This document shows positions 11,301 through 22,300 of a stretch of 64,000 nucleotides of DNA, one piece after another. The stretch's first letter is position 1. Every line of letters starts with the position of its first letter. The stretch is from Adineta steineri (taxonomy: Eukaryota > Rotifera > Eurotatoria > Adinetida > Adinetidae): contig CAJNOI010000125.1 in NCBI GenBank assembly GCA_905250115.1, positions 201,721 through 265,720 of the forward strand. Reading direction: 5' to 3'. The notes beneath the pieces are model-generated. The model saw only the letters and a list, made by a program, of their open reading frames with translations, did no database searches and was not told where the DNA came from. The translations under genes were made by a program, and so were the position numbers.

Positions 11301-14300
11301 TTTAATTCATCTAAATCATCATCCTCTTTTCTTCTTTTTGATTTTTCTACAAGATAATTTCTTAACGCATTTTTTGTCTCATCATTATTGAACATCGATG
11401 GTAAATCAAGTGGTTTAATTTCTTTTTTTGTAATTCGTGATGGTTTGATGTATTCTTTACATTTTAATATATTGAATAATATTCTTGCTTTTCCTTCATC
11501 AGATAGATATTTGTTTCCTGTTAAATCTTTCGGATCAATTGGTGAACCAAGAGCATTAATAACTGTACCAGAAAAAATATTCCAAATAGTTGATTTTTCT
11601 TTTACTTGTTTATCATATTCATTTCCATAATTAGGCAAACCTAATATACGATTTTTTTCACCAATTTCAAATGCAATTTGTGCAGCATTGTTTAGAAATT
11701 GTAATTCTTTTTCAATTGATTGTTGAACATTAAGTAAACTATGTTTAAATTTGCTTTTACTTTCCGGATCATCTGCATAATTTTTATTCTGAATACATGA
11801 ACTTGTATAGTAATTACTGAAGGAATAAAATCTATCTTGACTTGCTTCTTTATAACATAAAATAGCGTTCGACCAATTTTCTTGATCTCGATAATATTTT
11901 CCTAGTTTAATAAATTCACTTGGTTCAATGATCAATTTTCGGAAAGGATCTGCTTCTATATCTTTTTCAATATTTAATTGAAATTCATTGAATTTTTCAA
12001 CGATTTTCTTTTTTCCAATGATATTAATCATGTTAATATGTTCAGTCATAGAATCTAACCAAAATGCCCATCGATTTTTTAAACTATTCAACTGAAATTG
12101 TTTGTATTGATAACCATAACGTTGAATATTAGCATCACTTAATAGTTTCTTTTCAATATTTTGATATAATTTTGTAAAACCAATACAAGATAATTGATCA
12201 TCATCAGTAAATCCTTGTAATAAATCTTCTTCGGTTTGAATTTTAGGTAAATCATTAATAAGAAAAGAATCTAATCGTTCTTTTTCCTGAAAATTTCTTA
12301 ATTGTTTTAATGTTTCAATCGAAAGACCATACTGACTAATAATAATATATTCACCAGTACCTTTATTACCTTTTCGAGCTGTACGACCAAATGCTTGCAT
12401 TTCTATTCGAATATTTGTTGGTAAATAAGTAGCAATGACATGTAAACCACCATTTTCTTCTAGTTTATCTGATGTTTCTAAATCCGTACCACGACCAGCT
12501 AGATTTGTTGCAATAATAATATCACCAGGAGTTAGTTGATCGATTTTAAAGTCTTCATAAGCACTTTTATAATCTTTAGTATTTGGATATGAACTTGTTA
12601 GGTATTCTTTCAAAATTAAAACATTTTTTACATTTTCACAAATAATCAAAACAGCTCGTCGTCTATCTTTACTTCCTAATTTAGATTTAATCTCTCTATC
12701 TAATGCATTTTTAATATTTTCAAGCCAAGTATCTTGAGATGTTGTTATTGTACCTTTTAGTTCTCGAAATAATTCTAGTTTAAATCTTGGCAATTCAAAA
12801 AATCGAAGTTGATAAACTTTATCTAATAAAGATTGTTCATCAATTGAACCTAATGAACCAGTTAAACCAATAATATGTTTCTTATAACGTTTAAAAAATG
12901 ACATATTTGATATAAATACAGCTTTTAATGATTCCGGTGTAAATCTTCTCATGTGTTTTAATTGTAGAAATTGATGTACACCATTACTCCATCGAGTTGA
13001 TAATTGTTCTGTACCTGTATCTTTATCCATAACAGTAATTTGAACTTCCGATTTTGATGATTTATCTCTTGATATAATATATGTATCATTCGGAATCATA
13101 TCTCGAACATGAAATGCACTTCGAATCCATACTAACATTCGTCTTTTAATAAATAATCGTATATTAATATAATTACAATTATATGAATTATATTCTGGTA
13201 TTTCAATATTTTTCTGATCAATTTGTTCAAATATAATATCAGAAACTACTTTGATTAAATCATCATTAATCATCTCATTACGTGCATAATCAAATGCTGG
13301 TTGATTAATTGTTTGCCAAATCGAAATAAATATTCTTTCTAAGGATTTTAATGTATCAATATTATGTGATAAATAAAGTACCATATTGGCTTTATCTAAT
13401 AACATACTATCAACTTCATCAATAATAACACTTGATATACTATTTTTTGATATTCGTTGACCGATGATATTTTGTTCTGGATCGTTTTTATTGAATTCTG
13501 TTAATAAAATATCACGTTCAAAACATGAACATTCACCATAAATAATATCAACAGGACCATTTGAATTATAATATCTTGATTTTCGAATTTGTTCTGCTGT
13601 TTCTTTTCCATTACCTTGTTCACAAAAACTATCACAATTATTTGAAACGTGTAATCCAAACATATCAAAAAATCGTTGAAATTCTGCCGCATCTCGAATA
13701 GCTAAAACACTCGAACTGGTAATAACATCAATTCGATGACGACCTAAAGCTTTTATAGCAGCTAATGCAGCAACTATGATTGATTTACCTTCACCAGTCG
13801 AAATTTGTGCTAAACATCCTATATTTGTTTGATTGAAATCTGGATTTAAGAATAGCCATAATGCAAGTATTTGCGTATCTCTTGGATAAAATCCCTTAAA
13901 TAATTGGATAGCTTGACTAACAACGACGATAGCATTTTGAACTGCTTCTTTAGATAATAATAATCGATTGCCTCTTGTTTTTTCCGCCCATTCTTGAATA
14001 TCAGCTATAGTCCAATTTTCGACAGATATTCTATTAGTTAAAAGTTGTAGATCACTTAGAATATCTGTACTATTTAGATAATCTTTGATTGATTTATTCA
14101 AATTATTTTTATCTTCTTTCATTAAATTAATCAATTCATGAAAATCTCGTTTTATAAATCGTTTTTCTTCCATATAATTTTCAATTTTTTTTTCCCATTC
14201 ATTAGTTTTCGTCGTTTGGAGTATGTCGAGAATATCATTATTTAATAACCATTCATTATTAGAAATATTCATTAATAAATCAATAATAATTTGAGGTATC

Positions 14301-17300
14301 AATTTTTCATTTTTACATGATTTTTGAATGACATCAATTAATTGAAACATTTTCTCTTCTGAATATGAAGTTTTAATCATTTCAAAATATTGAATGATCT
14401 TTATTTGTTCATTTTCTGAAACTTTCCTATTCAATTCTAATTGTTCAATTATCCAAAATCTTGTTAAATAAGGTAATAAACTATTAAATGTTTTTGAATA
14501 GATATTTTCAATGACTAATTGATCATTTTGATTATCTGATTTCGATAATTGAGTTTGTAAAGAACGAATTAATTTGTTTAAAATTGATGCGCTGGTCAAA
14601 TACTTGATAAATATTGTTTGTAAATCATTTAAATTAATCAAACAATTCGAAGCTTTCTTTAATTCATAAAAGAATAGACGTGCTATAAAATGAAAGAAAG
14701 CTTCTTTTTCATTAACATTAATATTTGGATTTATTTTTATCATTTTTAATGTTTCTAATATATCATTCAATGTATTTTTATATGAATTTTCTATTTGATA
14801 ATATTTAGTTTCGATGAGTTCATCTAAATGATTAAAATCAATAATTTTCAAATCCTTCACATTGAATTCATCGAAATAACGATGAAATAATATGTTTAAA
14901 TCATCTTCAATCTTGTCAAAATATAAATATACAAGCCAATTTTCAATATGAAAACTTTCTAAGTATTTGAATGATCGATTGAGATTATTTACACTTGATA
15001 ATAAACAAAATACCTGAGTTAATTTATCGACATCTATTTTCGGTGAATTCAAACCGATTAGTTTTAATTGTAATATACGTACTAATTGTATGAAATTTTC
15101 ATAGCCAACGAAGAAATAAAGAGTATCAATTGACGATTTTAACATCTTAATAGAATTGAGTTTTTTAATAAATTCTGTCATCAGATTATTCAACATTGTT
15201 TCTGAGTTTAATGATTCGACGTTTTCTGTAGAATATTTCATAATAAAATCGATTATATCCATCGAATCTTTTTTTTCTTTGATTTCTGTTTGCCATATAT
15301 TGCTCAAAATATCATCAACGTCATCAGTTGATTTTATAGTGATTAAATTTTCAATGGACTTAAATTGACCTTTTAAGGTATTCAGATCAAAATCATATAG
15401 TTTGAGTAAATTCATAATGAATAAATCGATAGATAAATCATATATTTCTTGATTCCATTCACTGGCATCAGTTTGGGTAATAATTTCTTTGAGATTTTTC
15501 ACTTCAATTGAATTTTTAAATGCATCAAATGTTTGTGATTTATCAGGTCTTTGTTCGTACATGGATTGTAGATCTTCATTAAACAAGTTGTCTCTAATCG
15601 CATCGAATTTTTCGATCAAAACTTTGCGCTTCGTCCATTTTTTCTCTTCGTTAATGATTTGACATGAAAGTTTATTTAATATTTCAAATTTCGCTTCTAA
15701 TGGTATTTCAACATTACTTATGTTGTGTTTTTCAATGGGAACTTCTATTTGTTCTTGTACAACATCTGGTTTTGACTTATTGTCAGTAGTTTCATTCACA
15801 GCTTCAGAGATTTCTTTGGGTTCAAAATCTTTCAATTCTATAGAATTTTTTGAAAATAATTCATTAATTTTATTATAGAATGATTGACCAAGTGTTGCTA
15901 TTGGCTGATCAGTACGAGACAAACAATTATCTACTCTATTCAAGCATATTTTGATAATTTGTTCAATTTTGTCGTGTTTCTCTTGATGATCAGCTTGTAA
16001 AATATTTAATTCTTCTTGTAATTGATTTTCATGTGTACGTAAACTGAAAATATTTTCAAATTCATAAAAATACTTGTATTTAATTGATGCTTGTTCAATG
16101 TTCTCATTATGAATGGTATGTTTAAATTTTTTGATTGAAGCAGTAAATCGATCAATCGCTTTATTTAACGAATCTTGTTTTGTTGTTGAATCATATTGTA
16201 ATAATCTCCAAGAAAAATACATGAATCTATTTTTGAAACTTTCAAAAAATTCGTTATATTTTGGCTCATTTTTAAATTTATCAATGCACGTCTCAAATAG
16301 AATTGAAAATTCGTCGAAAATAATGATACTATCTTTGTACGCATAGTTATTCTCCAAAATATCTTGAAGAGAATTTTGTAAATCCTTATCAAGTTCAATG
16401 GGTATGATAATTTTTGAGGTTTGATTTAATTCTGTATTAATTTGCTCGTTTAAATACATATGAAATTTATTTGTAAATTGTTTTTTATCTGAATTACTTT
16501 GTAATTCTTTGAGTTTACTCAATATGTTTGTTAAAAATAATTCCTGTTTATCTTTATCATCATTGAAAAGTTTTAATAATTTTTCGATGTTAACATTTAC
16601 ATAAGCTTTTTCTCGTTCTTTATTCAATAAATCACTGTTTGATATATTTGACCAAAATAATTTGATAATTTCTTGTATTGAGTTATTCAAACTTTTCTTC
16701 CTTTGTTCATATTTATTCATTTCTTCTTTATATTTCAAATTCAATTTTGTCTTTACTGTTTCCAGGATAAACTTTCGAAAACTGATTTGAATTGAATCAA
16801 TTTTTTCAACTTTTGTTATTGTCGTTTCAATCTTTTCTAACATATCCCAATCATATGGATCAGCGGTCATCTCGAAATTTAAAAGAATTTTCTTCATAAT
16901 AGATTGATAGTTTTCTGATTCAATCGATTTACTGTTCAGCAACACAACGTCGAGTAACTTGAATATTGATTGATTATTGATAAATTCTGTTTCTTGTAAT
17001 TTATTGTTAAATTCATCAAAATGAGTTTTTAATTTACAGTCTTGTGGAAAATCGATCTTTTCAATAAATAATCGAATTTTTAATTTAAGACAATCCGACT
17101 GTTTTTTGTACATTTCGAGACAATTGTAAGGTGTAAATGTCAATGCTCGATTTAATTCTTCACAGCATTGTAAAATATCTGAAAGCTTTAATTGATGTGC
17201 CTGAAAAATACTTTTTATTGATAGTGTAATATTAAGTAATTGATTTTTTTCAAATGAAATAGATTCAATAGTTTTTTCTTTTAAACATTTTGTTAAATAA

Positions 17301-19297
17301 TTAAATGTAATATTCAAGATACGATTCTTGCGTTTGATATTAATATACATATCTTCAAATTTTGTTTCGATATTTATCATTAAATCTTTATTTTTTTCAT
17401 TGATTAATTGATTGAATATTTGAATGTATTCTTCGTTTGGTTCATTCTTGGTTAAATTTCGAAATGATTCATTCAATGAAAGTAAAATATCGCAGTTGAT
17501 AGTCGAATTTTTGAGAATTATTTCGAAACTATTCATATAATCTCGAAATATTTCGACTGAAAGACTTGCTCTATTTTTCATAATACAATTAATAAAAATT
17601 TCAATAAAGATTTTTTCGTCAAAAAAGACATTTTTATAGATTGATCCATTGTTTGTTTTAATTATAGAATAAAGTTCTTCATATTTTTGTAATTCCATTT
17701 GTTCTTCAATTAAATCATCGTTGTTTAAACAATTGAATAATTCAAATAATTTTTCATTTTCGTCTTGTTTGAAAATAAAAGAATTAGTTTTATTATCTTG
17801 TAAACGACGATAAACAATTTGATATTCCTGTTCACTAATTTTACTTAGAATTATTTGATTTTGATCCGTTGTGTCTAGACGGTCTCTTGGTAAAATTCTT
17901 AATGAACATTTCTCGAAAGTTGTATTCTTAGTTTTTAATTCAGCCAAAATATCTTTAATTTCAGTTTGACTTGGATGATTTATGTTATCGAGTCCACTTA
18001 TCAATATCAGACATTGTTTTTGAAGATGTTTAAAAAATAAAGTAGATTTTTCAATGAATGCTTCCATTTGGGAATCGGGAACAGTTTGCTTATAAAAATT
18101 ATCGATTATCTCCATCAAGTTTGAATATATTTTATATTTCATTGAAGTATTTAATCTATGCGATGATGTTACATAAATTTTATCAATGTAATCAGACAAA
18201 CTCAAATAACCATTATCAATCACATATTTAAAATGAGTTTGAATATTTTCTGCCAATTCCTTTGTATCTAAATCTGAGCATGAGAAATTGACAGAATTTG
18301 AAATTTGTGTCCTGATTTTTTCATATATGATTAAGATTTCATTGGGATAATATTGTTTCAAGATTTGATTGTTTTTCACGATAACTTCGTATAAAATAGT
18401 ATTTCGTAAGTCATCTTTCTGTTGATATTTTTCAGATAAGATATCAGCGGTTGCATCAAATTGAACTTTGACTGGAATGTCCAACTCTTTTTTTGCTATT
18501 TGAATTAATAAACGATCAAATATCGACAAGAATTTATAGAAAATGATTCTCCTATCATCTTCGTCATCTTCCAAAAAATGTTTCGCATTATCCTTTAGAG
18601 TTAAATTGTTCAATAAATCTTTTAAATCCGATTTTTTGAATTCGGTTGACGTCGATAATTTGAATTTATTTTCAAGATTTGTAATAACATCAATATTATT
18701 GAAGATAAAATGTATTCTGCATAGCCATATATCCGGTGATTCTGAATGAAATACAAGTTTGATTTCATCAACAATACATTTATAAATCTTTGAATCTAGT
18801 TCATCTTTTAATACAGATAATTTTTCATAAACAATTTCCTTTAATCTAGTAAAAGATTCGATTTGCTCGATAGAATATTTTGTGAAACCATTTTCGGATA
18901 CAATTTTTTTATAAACACTTTGGTAGATAGTATGATTTTCATTTTCTTTTAATAATATCATTTCTTCCTTGCCAAAATTCAGTTTGTTCAATATTTCAAT
19001 TAAACTTTCTTCATCTAATGAATGTTTTTGAAATTCAAAAGTTTGATTATCTCGGAAATAAATCCTAAATTGATTTTCATTCTTTTTCTGAATAATAATT
19101 TTATTTCCATTTTTAATTTGTATTTTATCTTCACTATTTAATTGTCTTGATAACAAATAAATATAACCAATATTTTTGTTATAATCACTTTCAGACAAAT
19201 TGATGATTTCAGTTGAAGTTTGATTTTGATTGATTTCTGAAAGTTTTTGTAATCGTAACTTTTCATAAAGAGTTTTAACACTTTTGTTAATGTTCGA
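8369..19297 (-). CDS. Giant SecA-like motor protein, C-terminal part (about 3,640 codons)
   Basis: The frame is open from 19297 to the stop at 8369. There is no ATG for its first 100 or so codons, so its N-terminus lies elsewhere (see next entry). Residues 1-1750 are helical and Glu/Lys/Asn-rich. The motor follows: Walker A STGEGKS at about 1833-1839, DEVD (Walker B) at 1960-1963, the SecA-specific RWSNGVHQ at about 2102, ATNLAGRGTD at 2263-2272 and QAFGRTARKG at 2301-2310. These appear in SecA order, including the preprotein-crosslinking-domain hallmark. The Cys-rich zinc tail of SecA is absent. TPR-like helices follow, then hydrophobic segments near 3015-3055, 3080-3095 and 3265-3290, suggesting membrane insertion. 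The end has a Cys segment (NKNDCYYN) and a His segment (VHYNNL) that could be a cysteine-protease pair, a weak inference. An in-frame 48-bp tandem duplication lies at 10572-10667. There are no introns. SecA drives bacterial or plastid protein export; the role here is unknown. Confidence 0.8.
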   Translation of the reverse strand, partial: SNINKSVKTLYEKLRLQKLSEINQNQTSTEIINLSESDYNKNIGYIYLLSRQLNSEDKIQIKNGNKIIIQKKNENQFRIYFRDNQTFEFQKHSLDEESLIEILNKLNFGKEEMILLKENENHTIYQSVYKKIVSENGFTKYSIEQIESFTRLKEIVYEKLSVLKDELDSKIYKCIVDEIKLVFHSESPDIWLCRIHFIFNNIDVITNLENKFKLSTSTEFKKSDLKDLLNNLTLKDNAKHFLEDDEDDRRIIFYKFLSIFDRLLIQIAKKELDIPVKVQFDATADILSEKYQQKDDLRNTILYEVIVKNNQILKQYYPNEILIIYEKIRTQISNSVNFSCSDLDTKELAENIQTHFKYVIDNGYLSLSDYIDKIYVTSSHRLNTSMKYKIYSNLMEIIDNFYKQTVPDSQMEAFIEKSTLFFKHLQKQCLILISGLDNINHPSQTEIKDILAELKTKNTTFEKCSLRILPRDRLDTTDQNQIILSKISEQEYQIVYRRLQDNKTNSFIFKQDENEKLFELFNCLNNDDLIEEQMELQKYEELYSIIKTNNGSIYKNVFFDEKIFIEIFINCIMKNRASLSVEIFRDYMNSFEIILKNSTINCDILLSLNESFRNLTKNEPNEEYIQIFNQLINEKNKDLMINIETKFEDMYINIKRKNRILNITFNYLTKCLKEKTIESISFEKNQLLNITLSIKSIFQAHQLKLSDILQCCEELNRALTFTPYNCLEMYKKQSDCLKLKIRLFIEKIDFPQDCKLKTHFDEFNNKLQETEFINNQSIFKLLDVVLLNSKSIESENYQSIMKKILLNFEMTADPYDWDMLEKIETTITKVEKIDSIQISFRKFILETVKTKLNLKYKEEMNKYEQRKKSLNNSIQEIIKLFWSNISNSDLLNKEREKAYVNVNIEKLLKLFNDDKDKQELFLTNILSKLKELQSNSDKKQFTNKFHMYLNEQINTELNQTSKIIIPIELDKDLQNSLQDILENNYAYKDSIIIFDEFSILFETCIDKFKNEPKYNEFFESFKNRFMYFSWRLLQYDSTTKQDSLNKAIDRFTASIKKFKHTIHNENIEQASIKYKYFYEFENIFSLRTHENQLQEELNILQADHQEKHDKIEQIIKICLNRVDNCLSRTDQPIATLGQSFYNKINELFSKNSIELKDFEPKEISEAVNETTDNKSKPDVVQEQIEVPIEKHNISNVEIPLEAKFEILNKLSCQIINEEKKWTKRKVLIEKFDAIRDNLFNEDLQSMYEQRPDKSQTFDAFKNSIEVKNLKEIITQTDASEWNQEIYDLSIDLFIMNLLKLYDFDLNTLKGQFKSIENLITIKSTDDVDDILSNIWQTEIKEKKDSMDIIDFIMKYSTENVESLNSETMLNNLMTEFIKKLNSIKMLKSSIDTLYFFVGYENFIQLVRILQLKLIGLNSPKIDVDKLTQVFCLLSSVNNLNRSFKYLESFHIENWLVYLYFDKIEDDLNILFHRYFDEFNVKDLKIIDFNHLDELIETKYYQIENSYKNTLNDILETLKMIKINPNINVNEKEAFFHFIARLFFYELKKASNCLINLNDLQTIFIKYLTSASILNKLIRSLQTQLSKSDNQNDQLVIENIYSKTFNSLLPYLTRFWIIEQLELNRKVSENEQIKIIQYFEMIKTSYSEEKMFQLIDVIQKSCKNEKLIPQIIIDLLMNISNNEWLLNNDILDILQTTKTNEWEKKIENYMEEKRFIKRDFHELINLMKEDKNNLNKSIKDYLNSTDILSDLQLLTNRISVENWTIADIQEWAEKTRGNRLLLSKEAVQNAIVVVSQAIQLFKGFYPRDTQILALWLFLNPDFNQTNIGCLAQISTGEGKSIIVAALAAIKALGRHRIDVITSSSVLAIRDAAEFQRFFDMFGLHVSNNCDSFCEQGNGKETAEQIRKSRYYNSNGPVDIIYGECSCFERDILLTEFNKNDPEQNIIGQRISKNSISSVIIDEVDSMLLDKANMVLYLSHNIDTLKSLERIFISIWQTINQPAFDYARNEMINDDLIKVVSDIIFEQIDQKNIEIPEYNSYNCNYINIRLFIKRRMLVWIRSAFHVRDMIPNDTYIISRDKSSKSEVQITVMDKDTGTEQLSTRWSNGVHQFLQLKHMRRFTPESLKAVFISNMSFFKRYKKHIIGLTGSLGSIDEQSLLDKVYQLRFFELPRFKLELFRELKGTITTSQDTWLENIKNALDREIKSKLGSKDRRRAVLIICENVKNVLILKEYLTSSYPNTKDYKSAYEDFKIDQLTPGDIIIATNLAGRGTDLETSDKLEENGGLHVIATYLPTNIRIEMQAFGRTARKGNKGTGEYIIISQYGLSIETLKQLRNFQEKERLDSFLINDLPKIQTEEDLLQGFTDDDQLSCIGFTKLYQNIEKKLLSDANIQRYGYQYKQFQLNSLKNRWAFWLDSMTEHINMINIIGKKKIVEKFNEFQLNIEKDIEADPFRKLIIEPSEFIKLGKYYRDQENWSNAILCYKEASQDRFYSFSNYYTSSCIQNKNYADDPESKSKFKHSLLNVQQSIEKELQFLNNAAQIAFEIGEKNRILGLPNYGNEYDKQVKEKSTIWNIFSGTVINALGSPIDPKDLTGNKYLSDEGKARILFNILKCKEYIKPSRITKKEIKPLDLPSMFNNDETKNALRNYLVEKSKRRKEDDDLDELNEEIFKKEIKKEKIFIPYFQTFVDKIKNYGFITPVTNTSENQLYLLQNFNEENLKNKNFPNEISRIKQILFDWATDAAKERTLLGTKTHILEKINDFLKLKSEANITTTHLNQFYQFLETNSLLEKVIQYTVSREKIINPVDGEYKYFNLYDFERNYTNEFENFDSVLRKSFLRIIVIQEHLDKGDSYITLKEIINTNDFYLHKTEDEAINYLWNYLKSVSLIKSPRINIGFSKSVPLTKSPRIVIDLIGLGKVDVRTEIKKEIESFLKRELPEDKQNELNEAVNTVFNIIDQTIGDLKKIPDDKTITSYLQIKTSCFLENKKRVPEALEEFIDLAFDVIFRLEEKKEPPQWYEIAAVIALGIIQVAAGVLAKAFMPVYGQLIGEFLISTGCDDILFGINCAISDEFNWEKYWQHKKQSMITSAITAVVFVSVSYLKNAERLKSVKEARAFQQLTGAQKLHNAATALKTTANIGKYVGKEIAKTLIQTGLAELASRGVDKMLDVLSNTYESELREKITNSLKNQWNIIETEMLEIFRVTEGKDSMKIIDDCINRKLQNLSEDGTLKNLTRRCTPVIQGLGKALADVKGTKGTIISFLMTRAPKLIGLGVSIKDIVFIISSFVKSLVNDLKDAQKAWDKTNKQYELTDAQKNDFQKFQKDKRDQVSNCLTENFNQKLKHGILAPVLNHASNMMISKGIEFIAGTDRIEQLADTFELIHAATNPGQSKVQYEDALAIFIAEARPIDMKLVDKDRCPVNGDGKNLQKLYELHGDSIKIFIDKNGEYYVRKPSSKEYYQSIRGDKPAGLHEQSVIPGILGVIIKHGEVVNNEQQCTLEREDGSKIEFVIKHNFDGTKHAELIVDGKSVSINTSNQNKNDCYYNVVLVANEMSKHKSFDEAKKILDNSDAVKVLRKDVSLSIKNNKKLLNEFRWTNGTDIQVHYNNLVGLSRGNDSQLKLDNIDFTKLRNRMVTIMRRYRNL

Positions 19298-19330
19298 CTA
19301 TATATGTATATGTGAGTTCGAATATATTTG

Positions 19331-19340
19331 NNNNNNNNNN
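19331..19340. other. Assembly gap (10 N) inside the giant SecA-like locus
   Basis: Ten unknown bases between two large frames that are in the same phase. Sequence next to the gap (19298-19330) is low-complexity ATATAC and contains the only stop codon separating the two frames. It may be intron sequence or poor contig-end sequence. Confidence 0.95.
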
Positions 19341-22300
19341 TCAAAGTGAACTAAAGGAAAATATACTAATGTTCTATAACACCAACAACTTTGAACAAAG
19401 TCATTAATATCTAATGTTTTTGAAATATTAATATCATTTAAAAAGTTAATGTTTGTTTGTAAAGTCATATTTTTATATAATAAATGAATGATGCTTTCAC
19501 ATTTTCCCCTATTTTCCAGAATACTATCTAAATTAATATTGATCTTCTTTTTTTGCTCTTTGAGGAACAACTCTAATTTTTTTATGAAAACTTTTTTATC
19601 TGTAACTACACAATCGTATTTATATTCTTCAATATTTTTTAAATAATTATAAAAATTTGTAAAAATAATTTTGATTTTTGATTTGAATTCATCAGGTAAA
19701 TATAAATTATCAATAAATGTTCTGATATTTGTATTGCCGTTAAAATCAACATCGGTTGACGTAATATGTTGTTGAAATAATTGATGAATATCGAATTTTC
19801 TATCTTTTTTAATATGATTAACGATTTTGATATCTTGATCAATATCATTAGTCTGTTTTTCTTGAAAATACATTTCAATTTGATCAGTATACTTTTTTAA
19901 TTTTTCAAATTGCTGTTCTCGTATTAAAATTGTTAATTCTAATCCATTAAATAAGTCATAAAATAACTTTGATGAACAATGAATTTGAATAAAATTTAAA
20001 TCTCTTTTCATTTTATATAATAATGAACCTTGACTCGAATCAATACCAATAACTAACAAATGTTCTGTTATAAATTGTAGAAAATTCTTAATCTTTTTTT
20101 CACAAAGAATCTGATGTTCTCCTTTTTCAATTATTTTTCTAAAACAATTGAATATTCTTGCTAATAATTCAAGATTTTTATCATTGATTTGAAGAAATTG
20201 ATATATTAATTGTTCAATAATATAAACATCGATTGGTTCTTTGGAATGATATATCGGCGTACATTGAATTAATTTAAATTCTTTGAATTTGTTCTTGCCT
20301 TTTAGTACATCAAATAATAAAAAGAGAAATTTCTTACTTTCTTTTATTCGTTTTATTGATATTTTTGATTCGATTAAGATTTGGGAGATTTCTTCAATAG
20401 TTTTAGGATTATTTGGTTGATTTGAAAAGAGATTAGTTAAATAATTTTGATACATGATTTTTTCATCGATTGGAAAATCATTTTGTTTGATAAAATTATC
20501 TATATTGAACGAATCAAAATCAACGATTTCATCGAATTTTGTCAGTTTATATTTGATTAAATCTTTATTTCCATATTCTAAACAGATTTCATTTATGAAT
20601 ACATCAATATCCAGTTGATCAAGTTTATTTCTTGCTCGTATAAATGCCTTTCTTTCTTGTTTTAATTTGTCTAAATCATGAAAATATTGTTTTAATACAA
20701 ATGGCTCATGTCGTTTACTAATTCGGTTGTAGCAAACACTTTCATAAGTTTTTGTCAATAAAGAAAAGTCTTCATTAAAAAATAAATCATCCGTTGTAGT
20801 TAATAGACTTCCATCCAAACGTGATAAATTGATTTGATTTCTTTCATTTTGATCAATAAGAAATGAGTTTTTCGAACTATCAATGTCAATTTTAAATAGA
20901 ACATGTTTTCCTTTATGTTTTAATGATAAGATTGCTTCATCTGTTTGTTTAATCTTCTTGCCTAATTCACTTTTGAGAACAAGTTTTTTCGATTTGTAAT
21001 GTTCTAATTTTTGAACGATTGCATCATGTATTTGAAATTGAACACTTTGTTGAGAATCTGTATCAATAGATAATTTTAATTGACTTGCTAATTTATTGTC
21101 TTGATTATTATTAGTATCTGATGTTTTCAGAATATTATTTTCTGTTTTGGATTTCGTTATTGTTGCATTCAATGCTAATGATTGTTGAGCAATTGTATAG
21201 GCATTTGCAAGTAATGAATCTGATAATTGATGTGTTTTGACATGTGTTTCACGTTCATCTAACATTTCATTTTTTTTATCTTTTAATAAATTTATAGAAT
21301 TTGCTACATTGTTGGAAATATTATTTGTTCGTTCATCATTATTATTAACAACTTCATTTAATTGATTTTTAATCTGTTGTTCATTAGATTTTTCTTTATT
21401 TTCACTTTTTTGACGGACTTTTCCAGTATTTAGTTGTATATCGGCGGTTTTTCCTTGACCTTTTTCAATTCCATCTGATTTCTTCGGCCTTTCTTTATAT
21501 ATAACGTTAAGATCAAACCGGAAAAATGTATTTTTAGTAATTTCTACTTTTTCTATATACCCTGTATAAGCCTTATCTTTCGAGAAACCTTTAGGTCTAT
21601 GCCAGACAAGATCATTTCCATCGGATCCTCCATTGCCACCTTTTCCGCCTTGACCAGGTAACCCATCTTTTCCATTTTCATTGGATTTATCAAGTGATTC
21701 AATTAGCTTTGAAAATGTAGAAATAATTGAATTTTGATTTTCTTCAATATGAACAGTACCAGCATGCCCACCAAATCCGCCTAAACCAGCATCGCCTCCT
21801 TTGCCACCATCTCCCCCTGGTGTACCTTTTCCACCTTGTGTGAAACAATAACCATACTTAAAATAACCTATAGAATTAGCTCCAGTAGCATCTTGACCAT
21901 CCTTTCCGTTTTGTCCATTACCCCCATTTCCACCATTACCACCCTTACCACCATTACCTCCGGATGTGATTAGTTTTTCTATATTATTTTGTCCTTTAAA
22001 TTGTTTCTCGGCGATGAAATAAATATTCCCACCATTTCCTCCAGATTCACCATTTTCACCAGGTAAACCATCTAATCCATCTTCACTTTCTCGTTTTGCA
22101 TGTAGCTGTTCTTTAGCATTTTTACCATCGGCACCGTTCTTTCCTGTTAGATCTATTGTAATTTTCGTATTTGATTCATCTTTAATAAAATCAATTATAT
22201 CCGAACCAATAATTAAATTAATTCCACGCCAACATTCATCGTTCAATGAAAGATTCATAAAGACATTTGTACCATAAAATATAACTGTTTGAATATTGAA

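Noticed and set aside
19138..19344. A separate small gene across the 10-N gap
   Set aside because: It overlaps the SecA-like frame in another phase and includes unknown bases; better explained as a shadow frame plus intron or gap-edge sequence.
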